A stretch of 64,000 bases of DNA, from the NCBI RefSeq assembly GCF_008923185.1, contig NZ_WBMT01000015.1, positions 62,001-126,000 on the forward strand, in the 5' to 3' direction. Origin of the DNA: Actinomadura rudentiformis. Its GTDB lineage: Bacteria > Actinomycetota > Actinomycetes > Streptosporangiales > Streptosporangiaceae. Position numbers and translations under genes: made by a program. Positions 7,873 through 15,373 of the stretch are shown here, piece by piece; position 1 is the stretch's first letter; every line of letters starts with the position of its first letter. The notes below the pieces were generated by a model. That model did no database searches and was not told the DNA's origin. It saw only the letters and a list, made by a program, of their open reading frames with translations.

Positions 7873-9261
7873 ATGAAGCCCATCCGTGCTCGTACCGCCT
7901 CGGTCGCTGCCGGTCTCGCGCTCGCGGCCACCACCGCGGGCCTGACCGCCGTCACGGCACCGAGCGCGGCCGCCTCGGCGCAGGGCGCGGCCGCCTCGGC
8001 CTCGGGCGGGGCCGCCTCGGCTTCGGGCGCGGCGGCCTCGGCGCAGGGCGGGGTGGCCTCGGCGCAAGGTGCGGTCACCTCGGTGGCGGGCGCGGGCGTG
8101 GCGAGAGTGGGGGCGCGGAACGTACGGTTCGCGACCTTCAACGCCTCGCTCAACCGCAACACCGAAGGCGCGCTGGTCACCGACCTGTCGACACCGGGGA
8201 ACGCCCAAGCGCGGACGATCGCCGAGATCATCCAGCGGACGCGGCCCGACGTCATCCTCATCAACGAGTTCGACTTCGACGCGCGCGGCCGCGCCGCGCG
8301 GCTGTTCCAGGACAACTACCTCTCGGTCGGCCAGAACGGCGCCAAGCCGATCAGCTACCGGCACCGTTTCGTCGCGCCGAGCAACACCGGCATCCCGTCG
8401 GGCTTCGACCTCAACAACGACGGCAAGGTGGTGACCGAGCCCGGCGCGGCGGGTTACGGCGACGACTCGTACGGCTTCGGTGTCTTCCCCGGCCAGTACG
8501 GGATGGCGGTGTACTCGCGGTATCCGATCGACGAGCGGCGGATCCGCACGTTCCAGAAGTTCCGCTGGAAGGACATGCCGGGCGCTCTGCTGCCGGACGA
8601 CCCGAGCACGCCGGTCCCGGCCGACTGGTATTCGCCCGCCGAGCAGAAGGTCGTCCGGCTCTCGTCCAAGAGCCACTGGGACCTCCCGATCCGCGTGGGG
8701 CACCGCACCGTGCACTTCCTCGTCTCCCACCCGACCCCGCCCACCTTCGACGGACCCGAGGACCGCAACGGCCGCCGCAACCACGACGAGATCCGGCTCT
8801 GGGCGGACTACGTCCGCGGTGGCTCCACGGCTCGCTACATCTACGACGACAAGGGACGGCGCGGCGGGCTGAGCCGGGGTGCCTCGTTCGTCATCGCCGG
8901 AGACCAGAACGCCGACCCGCTGGACGGTGACAGCGTCAACGGCGCCATCAACCAGCTCCTCCGCAACCCCCGGGTGAACGCGTCGGTCATGCCGAGCAGC
9001 GCGGGCGCGCCCGAAGCCGCCGCGCTCCAGGGCGGCGCCAACACCACGCACCGGGGGAACCCGGCGTACGACACCGCTGACTTCGCCGACAACGCCCCGG
9101 GCAACCTGCGGGTGGACTACGTCCTGCCCTCGCGCAGGCTGCGGCCGGTGAGCGGTGGGGTCTTCTGGCCTGTCGCCGCCGACCCGCTGTCCAGGCTCAC
9201 GGGCACGTTCCCCTTCCCGAGCTCGGACCACCGCCTGGTCTGGCTGGATGTGCGCCGCTGA
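7873..9261 (+). CDS. Secreted endonuclease/exonuclease/phosphatase-fold hydrolase
   Basis: 462 residues. A signal peptide covers about 1-34, then a low-complexity Ala/Ser/Gly/Gln tract (about 34-75, DNA 7970-8095) repeats five- to seven-residue units such as ASAQGG. The EEP domain begins at VRFATFNASLNRN and includes VILINEFDF, SHPTPPTFDG, AGDQNADPLDGD and the terminal SSDHRLVWLDV, the usual metal and His/Asp residues. It is likely a secreted phosphodiesterase or nuclease. AGGAG lies 7 nt before the ATG at 7873. The 3' end of the gene seeds a short tandem array (next entry). Confidence 0.88.
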   Translation: MKPIRARTASVAAGLALAATTAGLTAVTAPSAAASAQGAAASASGGAASASGAAASAQGGVASAQGAVTSVAGAGVARVGARNVRFATFNASLNRNTEGALVTDLSTPGNAQARTIAEIIQRTRPDVILINEFDFDARGRAARLFQDNYLSVGQNGAKPISYRHRFVAPSNTGIPSGFDLNNDGKVVTEPGAAGYGDDSYGFGVFPGQYGMAVYSRYPIDERRIRTFQKFRWKDMPGALLPDDPSTPVPADWYSPAEQKVVRLSSKSHWDLPIRVGHRTVHFLVSHPTPPTFDGPEDRNGRRNHDEIRLWADYVRGGSTARYIYDDKGRRGGLSRGASFVIAGDQNADPLDGDSVNGAINQLLRNPRVNASVMPSSAGAPEAAALQGGANTTHRGNPAYDTADFADNAPGNLRVDYVLPSRRLRPVSGGVFWPVAADPLSRLTGTFPFPSSDHRLVWLDVRR

Positions 9262-9312
9262 AGGCGTGCACCGCTGAACGACGCGTGCCGCTGGACGACG
9301 CGTGCCGCTGAG
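9247..9312 (+). repeat. Tandem copies of the preceding gene's 3' end
   Basis: The gene ends GTGCGCCGCTGA. Downstream come units ending CACCGCTGA, GCGTGCCGCTGG and GCGTGCCGCTGA, spaced 16-17 bp and each carrying the stop-codon region. Four units in all, the first inside the CDS. Confidence 0.6.
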
Positions 9313-9423
9313 CGTTGCGGCTCGTTCGGGAGAGCTCCTTGCGGGGGGCTCGTTCGCGAGAACGAGCCGCGGTACGTGCCGGAGGAGGATGCCGGTCACG
9401 TGACTCCGCCGAACACTTAAATC

Positions 9424-9699
9424 ATGAGCACCCATCCGCAAGGCCGTCGCAAGCGCCGCAGGATCCGCATCCCAGTCCCCGCGATCGGCCGTCGCCGCCA
9501 CGGCCGCGATGACCACGGCCCCGGTCCCGATGACCACGGCCCGGGGCCAGAGGGCTCCGCCGTACGAGAGCCTCGTCGTCCCAAGCCATCACCACCCACG
9601 ATGGCGGCAGCCCTTCCCGAACCACCACCACCTGCGATCGCCAGGGACCTCACCATTCCGCCCCCAGGCGCGACCCTGACCTACGACGCGGACCAGTAG
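9424..9699 (+). CDS. Possible small basic, Pro/His/Asp-rich protein
   Basis: A 91-codon frame starting with MSTHPQGRRKRRRIRIPVP, containing a duplicated DDHGPGP unit, a Pro-rich middle and a hydrophobic tail (LTIPPPGATLTYDADQ). No ribosome-binding site is obvious and the opposite strand is also open, so coding status is uncertain. Nothing else explains this stretch between the EEP gene and the palindromic promoter at 9761. Confidence 0.35.
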   Translation: MSTHPQGRRKRRRIRIPVPAIGRRRHGRDDHGPGPDDHGPGPEGSAVREPRRPKPSPPTMAAALPEPPPPAIARDLTIPPPGATLTYDADQ

Positions 9700-9760
9700 C
9701 GCCCGCGACCAGTAAGCGCCGCCGCGCGATGCATCCTCGTGAGGTCTGAACGAGCCCGAT

Positions 9761-9803
9761 GCCGCTAGTCAAGTTTGACTAGCGGCGCTTGGCTGCGTAC
9801 TGT
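9761..9803 (+). promoter_or_regulatory. Palindromic operator embedded in a leaderless promoter
   Basis: Positions 9761-9786 form a perfect inverted repeat: 12-bp arms (GCCGCTAGTCAA and its complement) with a 2-nt centre. The right arm supplies the -35 TTGACT (9775-9780). A 17-bp spacer leads to the -10 TACTGT (9798-9803), which ends 6 nt before the ATG at 9810. A dimeric repressor bound here would cover the -35. No regulator gene is adjacent. Confidence 0.7.
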
Positions 9804-9809
9804 CGCGGC

Positions 9810-10526
9810 ATGGGCGAAAAGACCACTCCGATCTTTCCTTGCCGTTCCATCGACGACTGCTGGGCCTTCTACGAGGCGCTCGGCTTCGAGCTCACGTTCC
9901 GGCAGACCCGGCCCAATCCGTTCATCGCCGTTCAACGTGGCGGCATCGAGTTGCAGTTCTACGGGCTCAAGGAGCACGACCCGAACATGGGCCTGTTCGG
10001 GTGCTACGTCATGACGACCGACGTCGACGCTCTGTACGAGGCGTTCCGTGGCGGGCTCAAGGCGTCGCTCGGCCGGATCCCCACGCGCGGGCTGCCCAGA
10101 ATCGGCAGGCTCGGCGACATGTCGTACGGCGTCCGGCAGTTCCTGGTGACCGATCCGGACGGCAACCAGATGCGGATCGGTCAGCCGACCTCCGATGACT
10201 TCTCGCATCGGCCGGCGCCGAAGGACAAGGTCGGCCGCGCCCTGCACACGGCCCGGCTGTTCGTGAACTCCAAGGAGGACTTCGACGGCGCGGCGAAGGT
10301 TCTCGATCATCTGCTGGCGGCTGACGGTGACAGCCTCACGGCGCCGCAGCGGGTCGAGGTGCTGGTCCTCCGGGCCGACGTCGCACTTCAGCTGGAAGAC
10401 CTGCCGCGGGCGCAGGAGTCGGTGGCCGAGATCGAACGGATAGAGCTCGGTGAGGAGGAACGGGCGGCGGTGAGCGACGAACTGCAGAGGCTCGTGGATC
10501 TCCAGGCCGCCGTACGGGCCGACTGA
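9810..10526 (+). CDS. VOC-family (glyoxalase/bleomycin-resistance fold) protein with C-terminal extension
   Basis: 238 residues. The VOC domain occupies about 1-125: a beta-alpha-beta-beta-beta module starting TPIFPCRSIDDCWAFYEALG and ending at FLVTDPDGNQMRIGQ. Relatives sequester bleomycin-type drugs or open C-C and C-O bonds using a metal. Residues 130-238 are helical and charged, possibly a TPR-like pair (ARLFVNSKEDFDGAAKVLDH, VLVLRADVALQLEDLPRAQ), an uncommon extension. The leaderless promoter fixes the start at 9810. The operator at 9761 suggests inducible expression, which fits a detoxification role. Confidence 0.8.
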   Translation: MGEKTTPIFPCRSIDDCWAFYEALGFELTFRQTRPNPFIAVQRGGIELQFYGLKEHDPNMGLFGCYVMTTDVDALYEAFRGGLKASLGRIPTRGLPRIGRLGDMSYGVRQFLVTDPDGNQMRIGQPTSDDFSHRPAPKDKVGRALHTARLFVNSKEDFDGAAKVLDHLLAADGDSLTAPQRVEVLVLRADVALQLEDLPRAQESVAEIERIELGEEERAAVSDELQRLVDLQAAVRAD

Positions 10527-10530
10527 GCCC

Positions 10531-10585
10531 TTGACTAGACAGAAAGGTCTGTCTAGTCTCGGGTCCGTTATAGACAGACCTGTCT
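10531..10585 (+). promoter_or_regulatory. Two TetR-type operators over the redox operon promoter
   Basis: Operator 1 (10533-10558) has perfect 10-bp arms GACTAGACAG and CTGTCTAGTC with a 6-nt centre. Operator 2 (10572-10585) is AGACAG-AC-CTGTCT. Both share the half-site AGACAG/CTGTCT. TTGACT (10531-10536) and TAGTCT (10554-10559), 17 bp apart, form a promoter inside operator 1. The TetR gene at 11850 in the same cluster is the likely ligand-responsive repressor. Confidence 0.75.
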
Positions 10586-10605
10586 GTTCAGTTAGGGACT
10601 CTCTG

Positions 10606-11175
10606 ATGGAACGCACCCTCGTTGTCCTGGCCCATCCCCATCTCGCCGCGTCCAGAGTGAACGCCGCGCTCGCGGACGGAGCCCGTGAGATGGACGGGAT
10701 CCTCGTTCACGATCTCTACGCCGCGTACCCGGACCTGCAGATCGACGTCGCCCGCGAACAGCGGTTGTTGAGGGACCATGACCACGTTGTTCTGCAGTTT
10801 CCGTTCTACTGGTATTCGGCCCCTGCCTTGCTGAAGAAGTGGCTGGACGAGGTCTTCGAGCACGGCTTCGCGTACGGAACGGGTGGCGATGCCCTGCGAG
10901 GCAAGACCCTGCGGGTTGCCGCCTCCGTGGGCGGCGGGGAGGAGCTGTACCGGCCCGGCGGGCTCAACCGCTTCCCTGTTGTCGATCTCCTGCGGCCGTT
11001 CGACGCGACCGCCAACCTCACCGGCATGCCCTACCTGCCGCCGTTCCTCATCCATGGCTCGCATGCCGTGGACGACGACGAGCTTGCGGCGTACGTCCGG
11101 CGCTACCAGGCCGAACTCGTCACCAGGAGCGGGACGGCTCCTGGAGACCAGCAGCCGGTCTCCTCCGCCGCCTGA
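10606..11175 (+). CDS. NAD(P)H dehydrogenase (quinone), flavodoxin-2 fold
   Basis: 189 residues with the KefF/MdaB/NQO pattern: RTLVVLAHPHLAASRVN binds the FMN/FAD phosphate, VVLQFPFYWYSAPALLKKW is the second flavin loop, and FAYGTGGDALRGKTL plus AASVGGG follow. It should reduce quinones or electrophiles with two electrons from NAD(P)H in the cytoplasm. It is the first gene of a three-gene set with the SDR (19-nt gap) and a TetR regulator. Two TetR-type operators cover its promoter, so it is probably induced by an electrophile or quinone. Confidence 0.9.
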   Translation: MERTLVVLAHPHLAASRVNAALADGAREMDGILVHDLYAAYPDLQIDVAREQRLLRDHDHVVLQFPFYWYSAPALLKKWLDEVFEHGFAYGTGGDALRGKTLRVAASVGGGEELYRPGGLNRFPVVDLLRPFDATANLTGMPYLPPFLIHGSHAVDDDELAAYVRRYQAELVTRSGTAPGDQQPVSSAA

Positions 11176-11194
11176 TCCCTGAGGGGCTCCCACC

Positions 11195-11773
11195 ATGAAG
11201 ATCATCATTATCGGCGCCACCGGCACGATCGGCTCTGCGGTGGCCGACCTGCTGGAGAAGGAGCACGAGGTCGTACGGGCGTCGCGGCGCGGCCCGGTCG
11301 TTGTGGACATGGACGACCCGGCCTCGATCGACGCGCTCTTCGAGTCGGTTGAGGACGTGGACGCGGTGGTCGTCACCGCGGCCAGCGGTGCGCTCACTCC
11401 ATTGGATTCCGACGACGACTTCGTACGCGGCATCCAGGGAAAGCTGCTCGGCCAGGTGCATCTCGTCCGCCGTGCCATGCGGCATCTCCGAGACGGCGGG
11501 TCGATCACGCTCACCAGCGGCGTCTTCGATGAGCCCATGCCAGGCGGCTCGTTCGGTGCCATGGTCAACGCCGGCCTGGAGGCATTCGTCAAGGCGGCGA
11601 CCATCGAGATGCCGCGCGGCCTGCGCGTCAACACGGTCGGTCCCGGCTGGGTCGCCGAAACACTCGAACGACTGGGGCTCGACCCGGCGGACGGCACCCC
11701 GGTGGCAGACGTGGCCCGCGCGTACGTCCAGGCGGTGGAGGGTACCGACCAGGGCCGTACGATCCGGCCGTGA
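11195..11773 (+). CDS. Short-chain dehydrogenase-like protein, atypical active site
   Basis: 192 residues, Rossmann fold. The N-terminal IIIIGATGTIGSAVADLL binds NAD(P). Ser is present in ITLTSG, but the region where Tyr-x-x-x-Lys is expected reads GAMVNAGLEAFVKAA, lacking the Tyr. Short SDRs of this type exist in actinobacteria and may still bind cofactor or act by another residue. It sits 19 nt behind the quinone reductase gene, so it is co-transcribed under the same TetR-type operators. Confidence 0.8.
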   Translation: MKIIIIGATGTIGSAVADLLEKEHEVVRASRRGPVVVDMDDPASIDALFESVEDVDAVVVTAASGALTPLDSDDDFVRGIQGKLLGQVHLVRRAMRHLRDGGSITLTSGVFDEPMPGGSFGAMVNAGLEAFVKAATIEMPRGLRVNTVGPGWVAETLERLGLDPADGTPVADVARAYVQAVEGTDQGRTIRP

Positions 11774-11784
11774 TCGGCTAGCGG

Positions 11785-11843
11785 CTCCCCTCGGGGAACA
11801 TCCGTACCGGCATAGTGTTGAAGTGCGAAGAACCCGAGGGGAG
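11785..11843 (+). promoter_or_regulatory. Inverted repeat that can mask the TetR ribosome-binding site
   Basis: CTCCCCTCGGG (11785-11795) is perfectly complementary to CCCGAGGGGAG (11833-11843), which contains the ribosome-binding site of the gene at 11850. A weak -10 (CATAGT, 11811-11816) lies in the loop, so only read-through mRNA from the upstream genes would carry both arms. Confidence 0.45.
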
Positions 11844-11849
11844 TCGCCG

Positions 11850-12437
11850 ATGACCCGGACCGCCAAGGTCGCGACCGTTCGTGAACCCGCACGCGACCGG
11901 ATCCTGCGGACTGCGACCGACCTCTTCTATATGTACGGCATCCGCGGCGTGGGCGTAGACCGGATCATCGCCGAGTCAGGCGTGGCCAAGGCGACCCTGT
12001 ACGCACACTTCAAGTCCAAGGACGAGCTGGTCCTCGCCTTTCTGCGGCAGGCAGACGAGAAGTGGCGCCGCATGCTCCGCGAGGCGGCGGCCGCGGCCGG
12101 GGACGACCCGCGCGAACAACTGATCGCCATGTTCGACGCGATCGCGCCGTCCGGGGAAAGCGGGCAGTTTCGTGGCTGCGTGTTCATCAACAGCGCCAGC
12201 GAATCGCTCCCTGGCACCCCGGTGCACCTGGCGGCGGCCGCGCACAAGAAGTCCGTACGCGAGTGGGCCACGCAGCTGGCCACTGCCGCTGGAGCCACAG
12301 ACCCGGCCTTGCTCGCCCGCCAGCTGACCGTGCTCTTGGACGGCACCATGTCCGCCGCCTCCTTGGAACCCGCCTCCGAAGTCGTCCCCGCCGCCCGCCG
12401 AGCCGCCCGCGCCATGGTCGAAGCCGCCTGCCCCTGA
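11850..12437 (+). CDS. TetR-family repressor
   Basis: 195 residues. HTH at about 15-60: ILRTATDLFYMYGIRGVGVD then IIAESGVAKATLYAHFKSKD. The ligand domain has the pattern seen in TetR regulators of NADPH-dependent reductases (GCVFINSASESLP, VREWATQLATAAGATDP). The start at 11850 follows GAGGGGAG. It is the best candidate to bind the AGACAG/CTGTCT operators at 10531-10585 and control the quinone reductase-SDR pair and, by read-through, itself. Confidence 0.88.
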   Translation: MTRTAKVATVREPARDRILRTATDLFYMYGIRGVGVDRIIAESGVAKATLYAHFKSKDELVLAFLRQADEKWRRMLREAAAAAGDDPREQLIAMFDAIAPSGESGQFRGCVFINSASESLPGTPVHLAAAAHKKSVREWATQLATAAGATDPALLARQLTVLLDGTMSAASLEPASEVVPAARRAARAMVEAACP

Positions 12438-13121
12438 TTCGCTCCCCGTAGGCCTGCGACCGGGAGCTCGCGCCGCTGATTCGCTGCGCGCATGCCCGCG
12501 GCCGGGCCCCCACTGCAATTGCGACTTGGGTCTCTGTGTTGAGAGCTGGGATTTCTGCCGGCCTTGTGGAAGGCGAATGTGGATAGATGGGCGATCGGTG
12601 TGTCGGCTGGTGGCTTGTCGTGGGTGTGGAGATCGTGGCGTGCACAGGGCTCGAAGGCTGGGGACTGGCTGGGGACGTCCGGTGGGTGACGTGATCCCCG
12701 GTTGTCCCGATGGTGTGGAGGCGCACTGCCCACAGGTTGTGCACGAGAATGTCGCCGACACGCCGGAAGACCCTGTCTTGGCTGGTCATCGACTTATCCC
12801 CGGCAGTGGACAACCGGTGGGCGATCTGGGGACGGCCAGGGGACGGGCGGTGGGTAGCCGGCCGGACAGTGATCCGCAGGCTGTGCGACGGGGTTGTCCA
12901 CAGGTTGTGGATTGCTGCGGTGAAGCTGCCGGACGCGGGGTGGGGCGTCCGCGTGCTGTGCGCAAAGCCCTGGAGAACCTGGTCTTTTGGGGATTCCGCT
13001 GTGGAGCCGACGCACTCGGCAAGGCGTCCACAGAGGTTCCTGGATGTGTATTTCCTTGCCCTCAGTCTGTGGATAACTTGGCCTGTGCCTAACAGCCTGA
13101 GACTGCGTGAGGAGAACGGCC
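12438..13121. other. 684-bp gap with a cluster of DnaA-box-like sites, no supported gene
   Basis: Exact matches to TTRTCCACA occur at 12894-12902 (+) and 13068-13076 (-). One-mismatch matches lie at 12578-12586 (-) and 12805-12813 (-), and weaker ones at 12794, 12729 and 13025. Long open frames here (for example 12526-13092) are Cys/Trp/Arg-rich and look like non-coding high-GC sequence. dnaA and dnaN are absent, so this is not a standard oriC. It may be a DnaA-titration or regulatory site near the origin. Confidence 0.5.
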
Positions 13122-13826
13122 ATGGTGCGGACGGATTCGGTACGCGTGACGGATGGAGCGTTCGACCTGTCGGTATGGCTTCCTGAGGCTGGGCGCGGGC
13201 CTGGCGTGCTGCTGGTACAGGAGATCTACGGGGTCGGCGAGTACATCCGGGACGTTGCTGAGGAACTCGCCCGCCTGGGGTACGTCGTCGCTGCGCCAGA
13301 CCTCTTCTGGCGGTTGCAGCCGAACTGGGAGGCCGCCCACACCGAGGAAGGGACCCAACAGTCGCTGGACATGGTTTCCCGCTTCGACCTCCCCCAGGGA
13401 CTGGCCGACCTAGAAGCGGCGTTCGAGCACCTCAAGGCACTGCCCGAAACGGATGGGGGACCAGGGATACTCGGGTTCTGCTTTGGCGGCACGATGGCCT
13501 ATCTCCTGGCGGGACGGCTGGAGCCGGCCGCCGTGCTCTCGTTCTACGGCTCGGGTGTCGCCGACCAACTCGCGGTGCTGGACCAGATCGACTGCCCGAT
13601 CCAGTTCCACTTCGGCGGCTCGGACCCGTACATCCCGCGAGAGAACGTCGCGGCGGTGGAGAAGGCCGTGGAGGGCAGGCCGAACGCCGAGATTCACGTT
13701 CAGGAAGATGCCGGGCACGCTTTCCACAACCACCGGTCGGCCATGTTCCACATGCCTGAGCCCGCGCAGCGCGCATGGGAACTCGCCGAAGGGTTTCTGA
13801 GCCGCCACCTGCCGGTACGTCGCTGA
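13122..13826 (+). CDS. Dienelactone hydrolase family protein
   Basis: 234 residues, alpha/beta hydrolase. GVLLVQEIYGV supplies the oxyanion-hole strand, GFCFGG the nucleophile Cys elbow, GGSDPYIP the Asp and AGHAFHN the His, i.e. the Cys-Asp-His triad of carboxymethylenebutenolidase-like enzymes. GTGAGGAG precedes the ATG at 13122. No chloroaromatic pathway genes are nearby, so a general lactone or ester substrate is more likely than chlorocatechol breakdown. Transcribed alone, convergent with the VOC gene. Confidence 0.9.
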   Translation: MVRTDSVRVTDGAFDLSVWLPEAGRGPGVLLVQEIYGVGEYIRDVAEELARLGYVVAAPDLFWRLQPNWEAAHTEEGTQQSLDMVSRFDLPQGLADLEAAFEHLKALPETDGGPGILGFCFGGTMAYLLAGRLEPAAVLSFYGSGVADQLAVLDQIDCPIQFHFGGSDPYIPRENVAAVEKAVEGRPNAEIHVQEDAGHAFHNHRSAMFHMPEPAQRAWELAEGFLSRHLPVRR

Positions 13827-13836
13827 AATCGACTCG

Positions 13837-14187
13837 TCAGAGGTCGTAGGCGACCTGGTGGTGCGGCTCGTACAGGCCAAGCTCGGCGCCGCTGGGCAGC
13901 TTGATCGCCGTGAGCGTGCCCCAGCCCTCCTCACTCGGCGGCCTGGCGATCTCGACGCCTTGAGAACGCAGGTCGCTGAGCGTCTCCTCCAGGTCGTCGC
14001 ACATGAGGTAGAGCTCGTGCTGCGGCTCGCCATCGGTGGGATGCGCGGCGATCTCGGCCGGCGGCAGTTTGAAGATCAGCCAGCCGCCGCCCACGTCCAC
14101 GCCCCGAAAGCCGAGGACATCGCGGATGAACGCCCGGTCCGCATCCGCGTCCCGGCTGTAGACGATGACGTGTACCCCGTTGATCAT
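13837..14187 (-). CDS. VOC-family protein (glyoxalase/dioxygenase fold)
   Basis: 116 residues, one VOC module: GVHVIVYSRDADADRAFIRD at the start, HELYLMCDDLEETLSDLR in the middle and LPSGAELGLYEP at the end. Candidate metal ligands are His6, a His/Glu in the central strand and the Glu of the last strand. Small stand-alone VOC proteins act on methylglyoxal adducts, antibiotics or unknown substrates. Its 5' side faces the minisatellite-like stretch at 14290-14570. Confidence 0.85.
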   Translation of the reverse strand: MINGVHVIVYSRDADADRAFIRDVLGFRGVDVGGGWLIFKLPPAEIAAHPTDGEPQHELYLMCDDLEETLSDLRSQGVEIARPPSEEGWGTLTAIKLPSGAELGLYEPHHQVAYDL

Positions 14188-14289
14188 GCTGTGTGTCTAC
14201 CCCGCCCGCCGTCATCGACCCAGACCATCTTCGGTCACGGCGGGCGGGCACATGGACGGGCTGATGGCCGGCCGCGGCGCAACGGGATG

Positions 14290-14570
14290 TGGACGCTCGG
14301 CCGCGGCTCGGCGCGAGGTGGATGGTCGGCCCAGGGTCGGCGGGCGGCGGACAGTCGCTCGGGTTCGGTGGGCGGTGGATGGTCGGCTCAAGGTCAGCGC
14401 GGGCCGGATGGCGGGCCCAGGATCGCAGGCGGTGGATGGTCGCTTGAGTTCGGTGGGCGGCGAGTGGTTGAGCCCAGGGTCGGTGGGTGGCGAGTGGTTG
14501 GCCCAAGGTCGGCGCCAGCCGGGTGGTCGGCCCAGGGTCGGCGGGAGGTGGGGCCTGGTGCTGGGGTGGC
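14290..14570 (-). repeat. Degenerate tandem array, about 28-30 bp unit
   Basis: Variants of GGTGGATGGTCGGCCCAGG separated by GTCGGCGGGC-like spacers recur about eight times on the + strand. On the minus strand the array follows the stop of the methyltransferase gene (14586), and the end CGCTGACC recurs inside it near 14400. No ORF here is credible. Confidence 0.6.
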
Positions 14571-14585
14571 GGGGCTGCTTTTGGG

Positions 14586-15335
14586 TCAGCGGGTGGCGGA
14601 GGCGACGAAGAACGGGACGGCCAGGAAGGCGCGGTCCATGTCGGCTCGCTCACGCTGATCGGCCACCCAGGCGTCGGCTTGCGCCTGGCTGATGACGCCT
14701 GCTGACGACACGGCTTCGGCCATGCCGGAGACCACTGCCGCGGCGGTCGGTCCGGTCAGCACTCCCGTGTGCACCTCGATCGCGACGTCTTCGAAGCCGG
14801 CGTCCAGGAGGAGGTTCCGGCAGCTGCGGGCGATCCGCGGGTTGGCGACGAGGTCCGCGCGGGCGTGAACGATCGTTCGGGTGAGGTGCGGGTCGTCGGA
14901 GTCGATGACGAACGTGTCCCAGTCCTGGCCGATCAGGACGATGCGGCCGCCGGGTGCCAGCACGCGTTGTGCTTCGGAGATGGCGCGGGCGGAGTCGTCG
15001 AGGGCGTGGAAGACCTTGTCGGCTCGATATCCGCTGACTTCTCCGTCATGAAAGGGCAGCTCGAAGGCCGACCCGAGGCGGAAGTCGCGGTCCGGCCAGC
15101 GGTGCCGCGCCGCCGCGATCATCTCCTCGCTGATGTCGACGCCGACGGCTCGTACACCTTGGCCGGCCAGTTCCGTCACGGCTCGTCCGGCGCCGCAGCC
15201 GACATCGACCACCAGCGCGCCGGGTGCCGGGGCGAGGAGCTCGTACGAGCGGGCTCGCAGCTGAGCTGCTCCGGGGGCGGCGTCGACGGCGTCGAGCAAG
15301 GGGATCAAGGCTTTGATGTCGTCTGTTGTGGACAT
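14586..15335 (-). CDS. SAM-dependent methyltransferase (class I, type 11)
   Basis: 249 residues. Motif I is VVDVGCGAGRAVTEL, motif II AVGVDISEEMI, and post-I/III are present around RVLAPGGRIVLIGQDWDTF. The C-terminal helical region ends at a VASATR tail. The substrate is unknown. The start at 15335 fits a leaderless transcript: a -10-like CACGAT ends 7 nt before it on the minus strand. It is divergent from a MerR gene, and the shared promoter has the 19-bp spacer typical of MerR control, so the methyltransferase is probably its induced target. Confidence 0.88.
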   Translation of the reverse strand: MSTTDDIKALIPLLDAVDAAPGAAQLRARSYELLAPAPGALVVDVGCGAGRAVTELAGQGVRAVGVDISEEMIAAARHRWPDRDFRLGSAFELPFHDGEVSGYRADKVFHALDDSARAISEAQRVLAPGGRIVLIGQDWDTFVIDSDDPHLTRTIVHARADLVANPRIARSCRNLLLDAGFEDVAIEVHTGVLTGPTAAAVVSGMAEAVSSAGVISQAQADAWVADQRERADMDRAFLAVPFFVASATR

Positions 15336-15342
15336 GCGCGTC

Positions 15343-15373
15343 ATCGTGCGACTTAATGTCGACATGAAGTCAA
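15343..15373 (-). promoter_or_regulatory. MerR-type promoter with 19-bp spacer
   Basis: Reading leftward, TTGACT (15373-15368) and CACGAT (15348-15343) are exactly 19 bp apart. The spacer holds the near-perfect 20-bp palindrome 15351-15370 (ACTTAATGTC/GACATGAAGT, one mismatched pair). A 19-bp spacer untwisted by the regulator is the hallmark of MerR activation. On the other strand TAATGT (15354-15359) may be the -10 of the MerR gene itself. Confidence 0.65.

Noticed and set aside
12526..13092. 188-codon + ORF
   Set aside because: Composition is Cys/Trp/Gly/Arg-rich without domain features, it overlaps the DnaA-box cluster, and three frames are similarly open. Read as non-coding.
12438..13121. 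Chromosomal origin oriC
   Set aside because: No dnaA, dnaN, recF or gyrB gene flanks the boxes, and box number and AT content are too low for an actinobacterial oriC. Kept only as a DnaA-site cluster.
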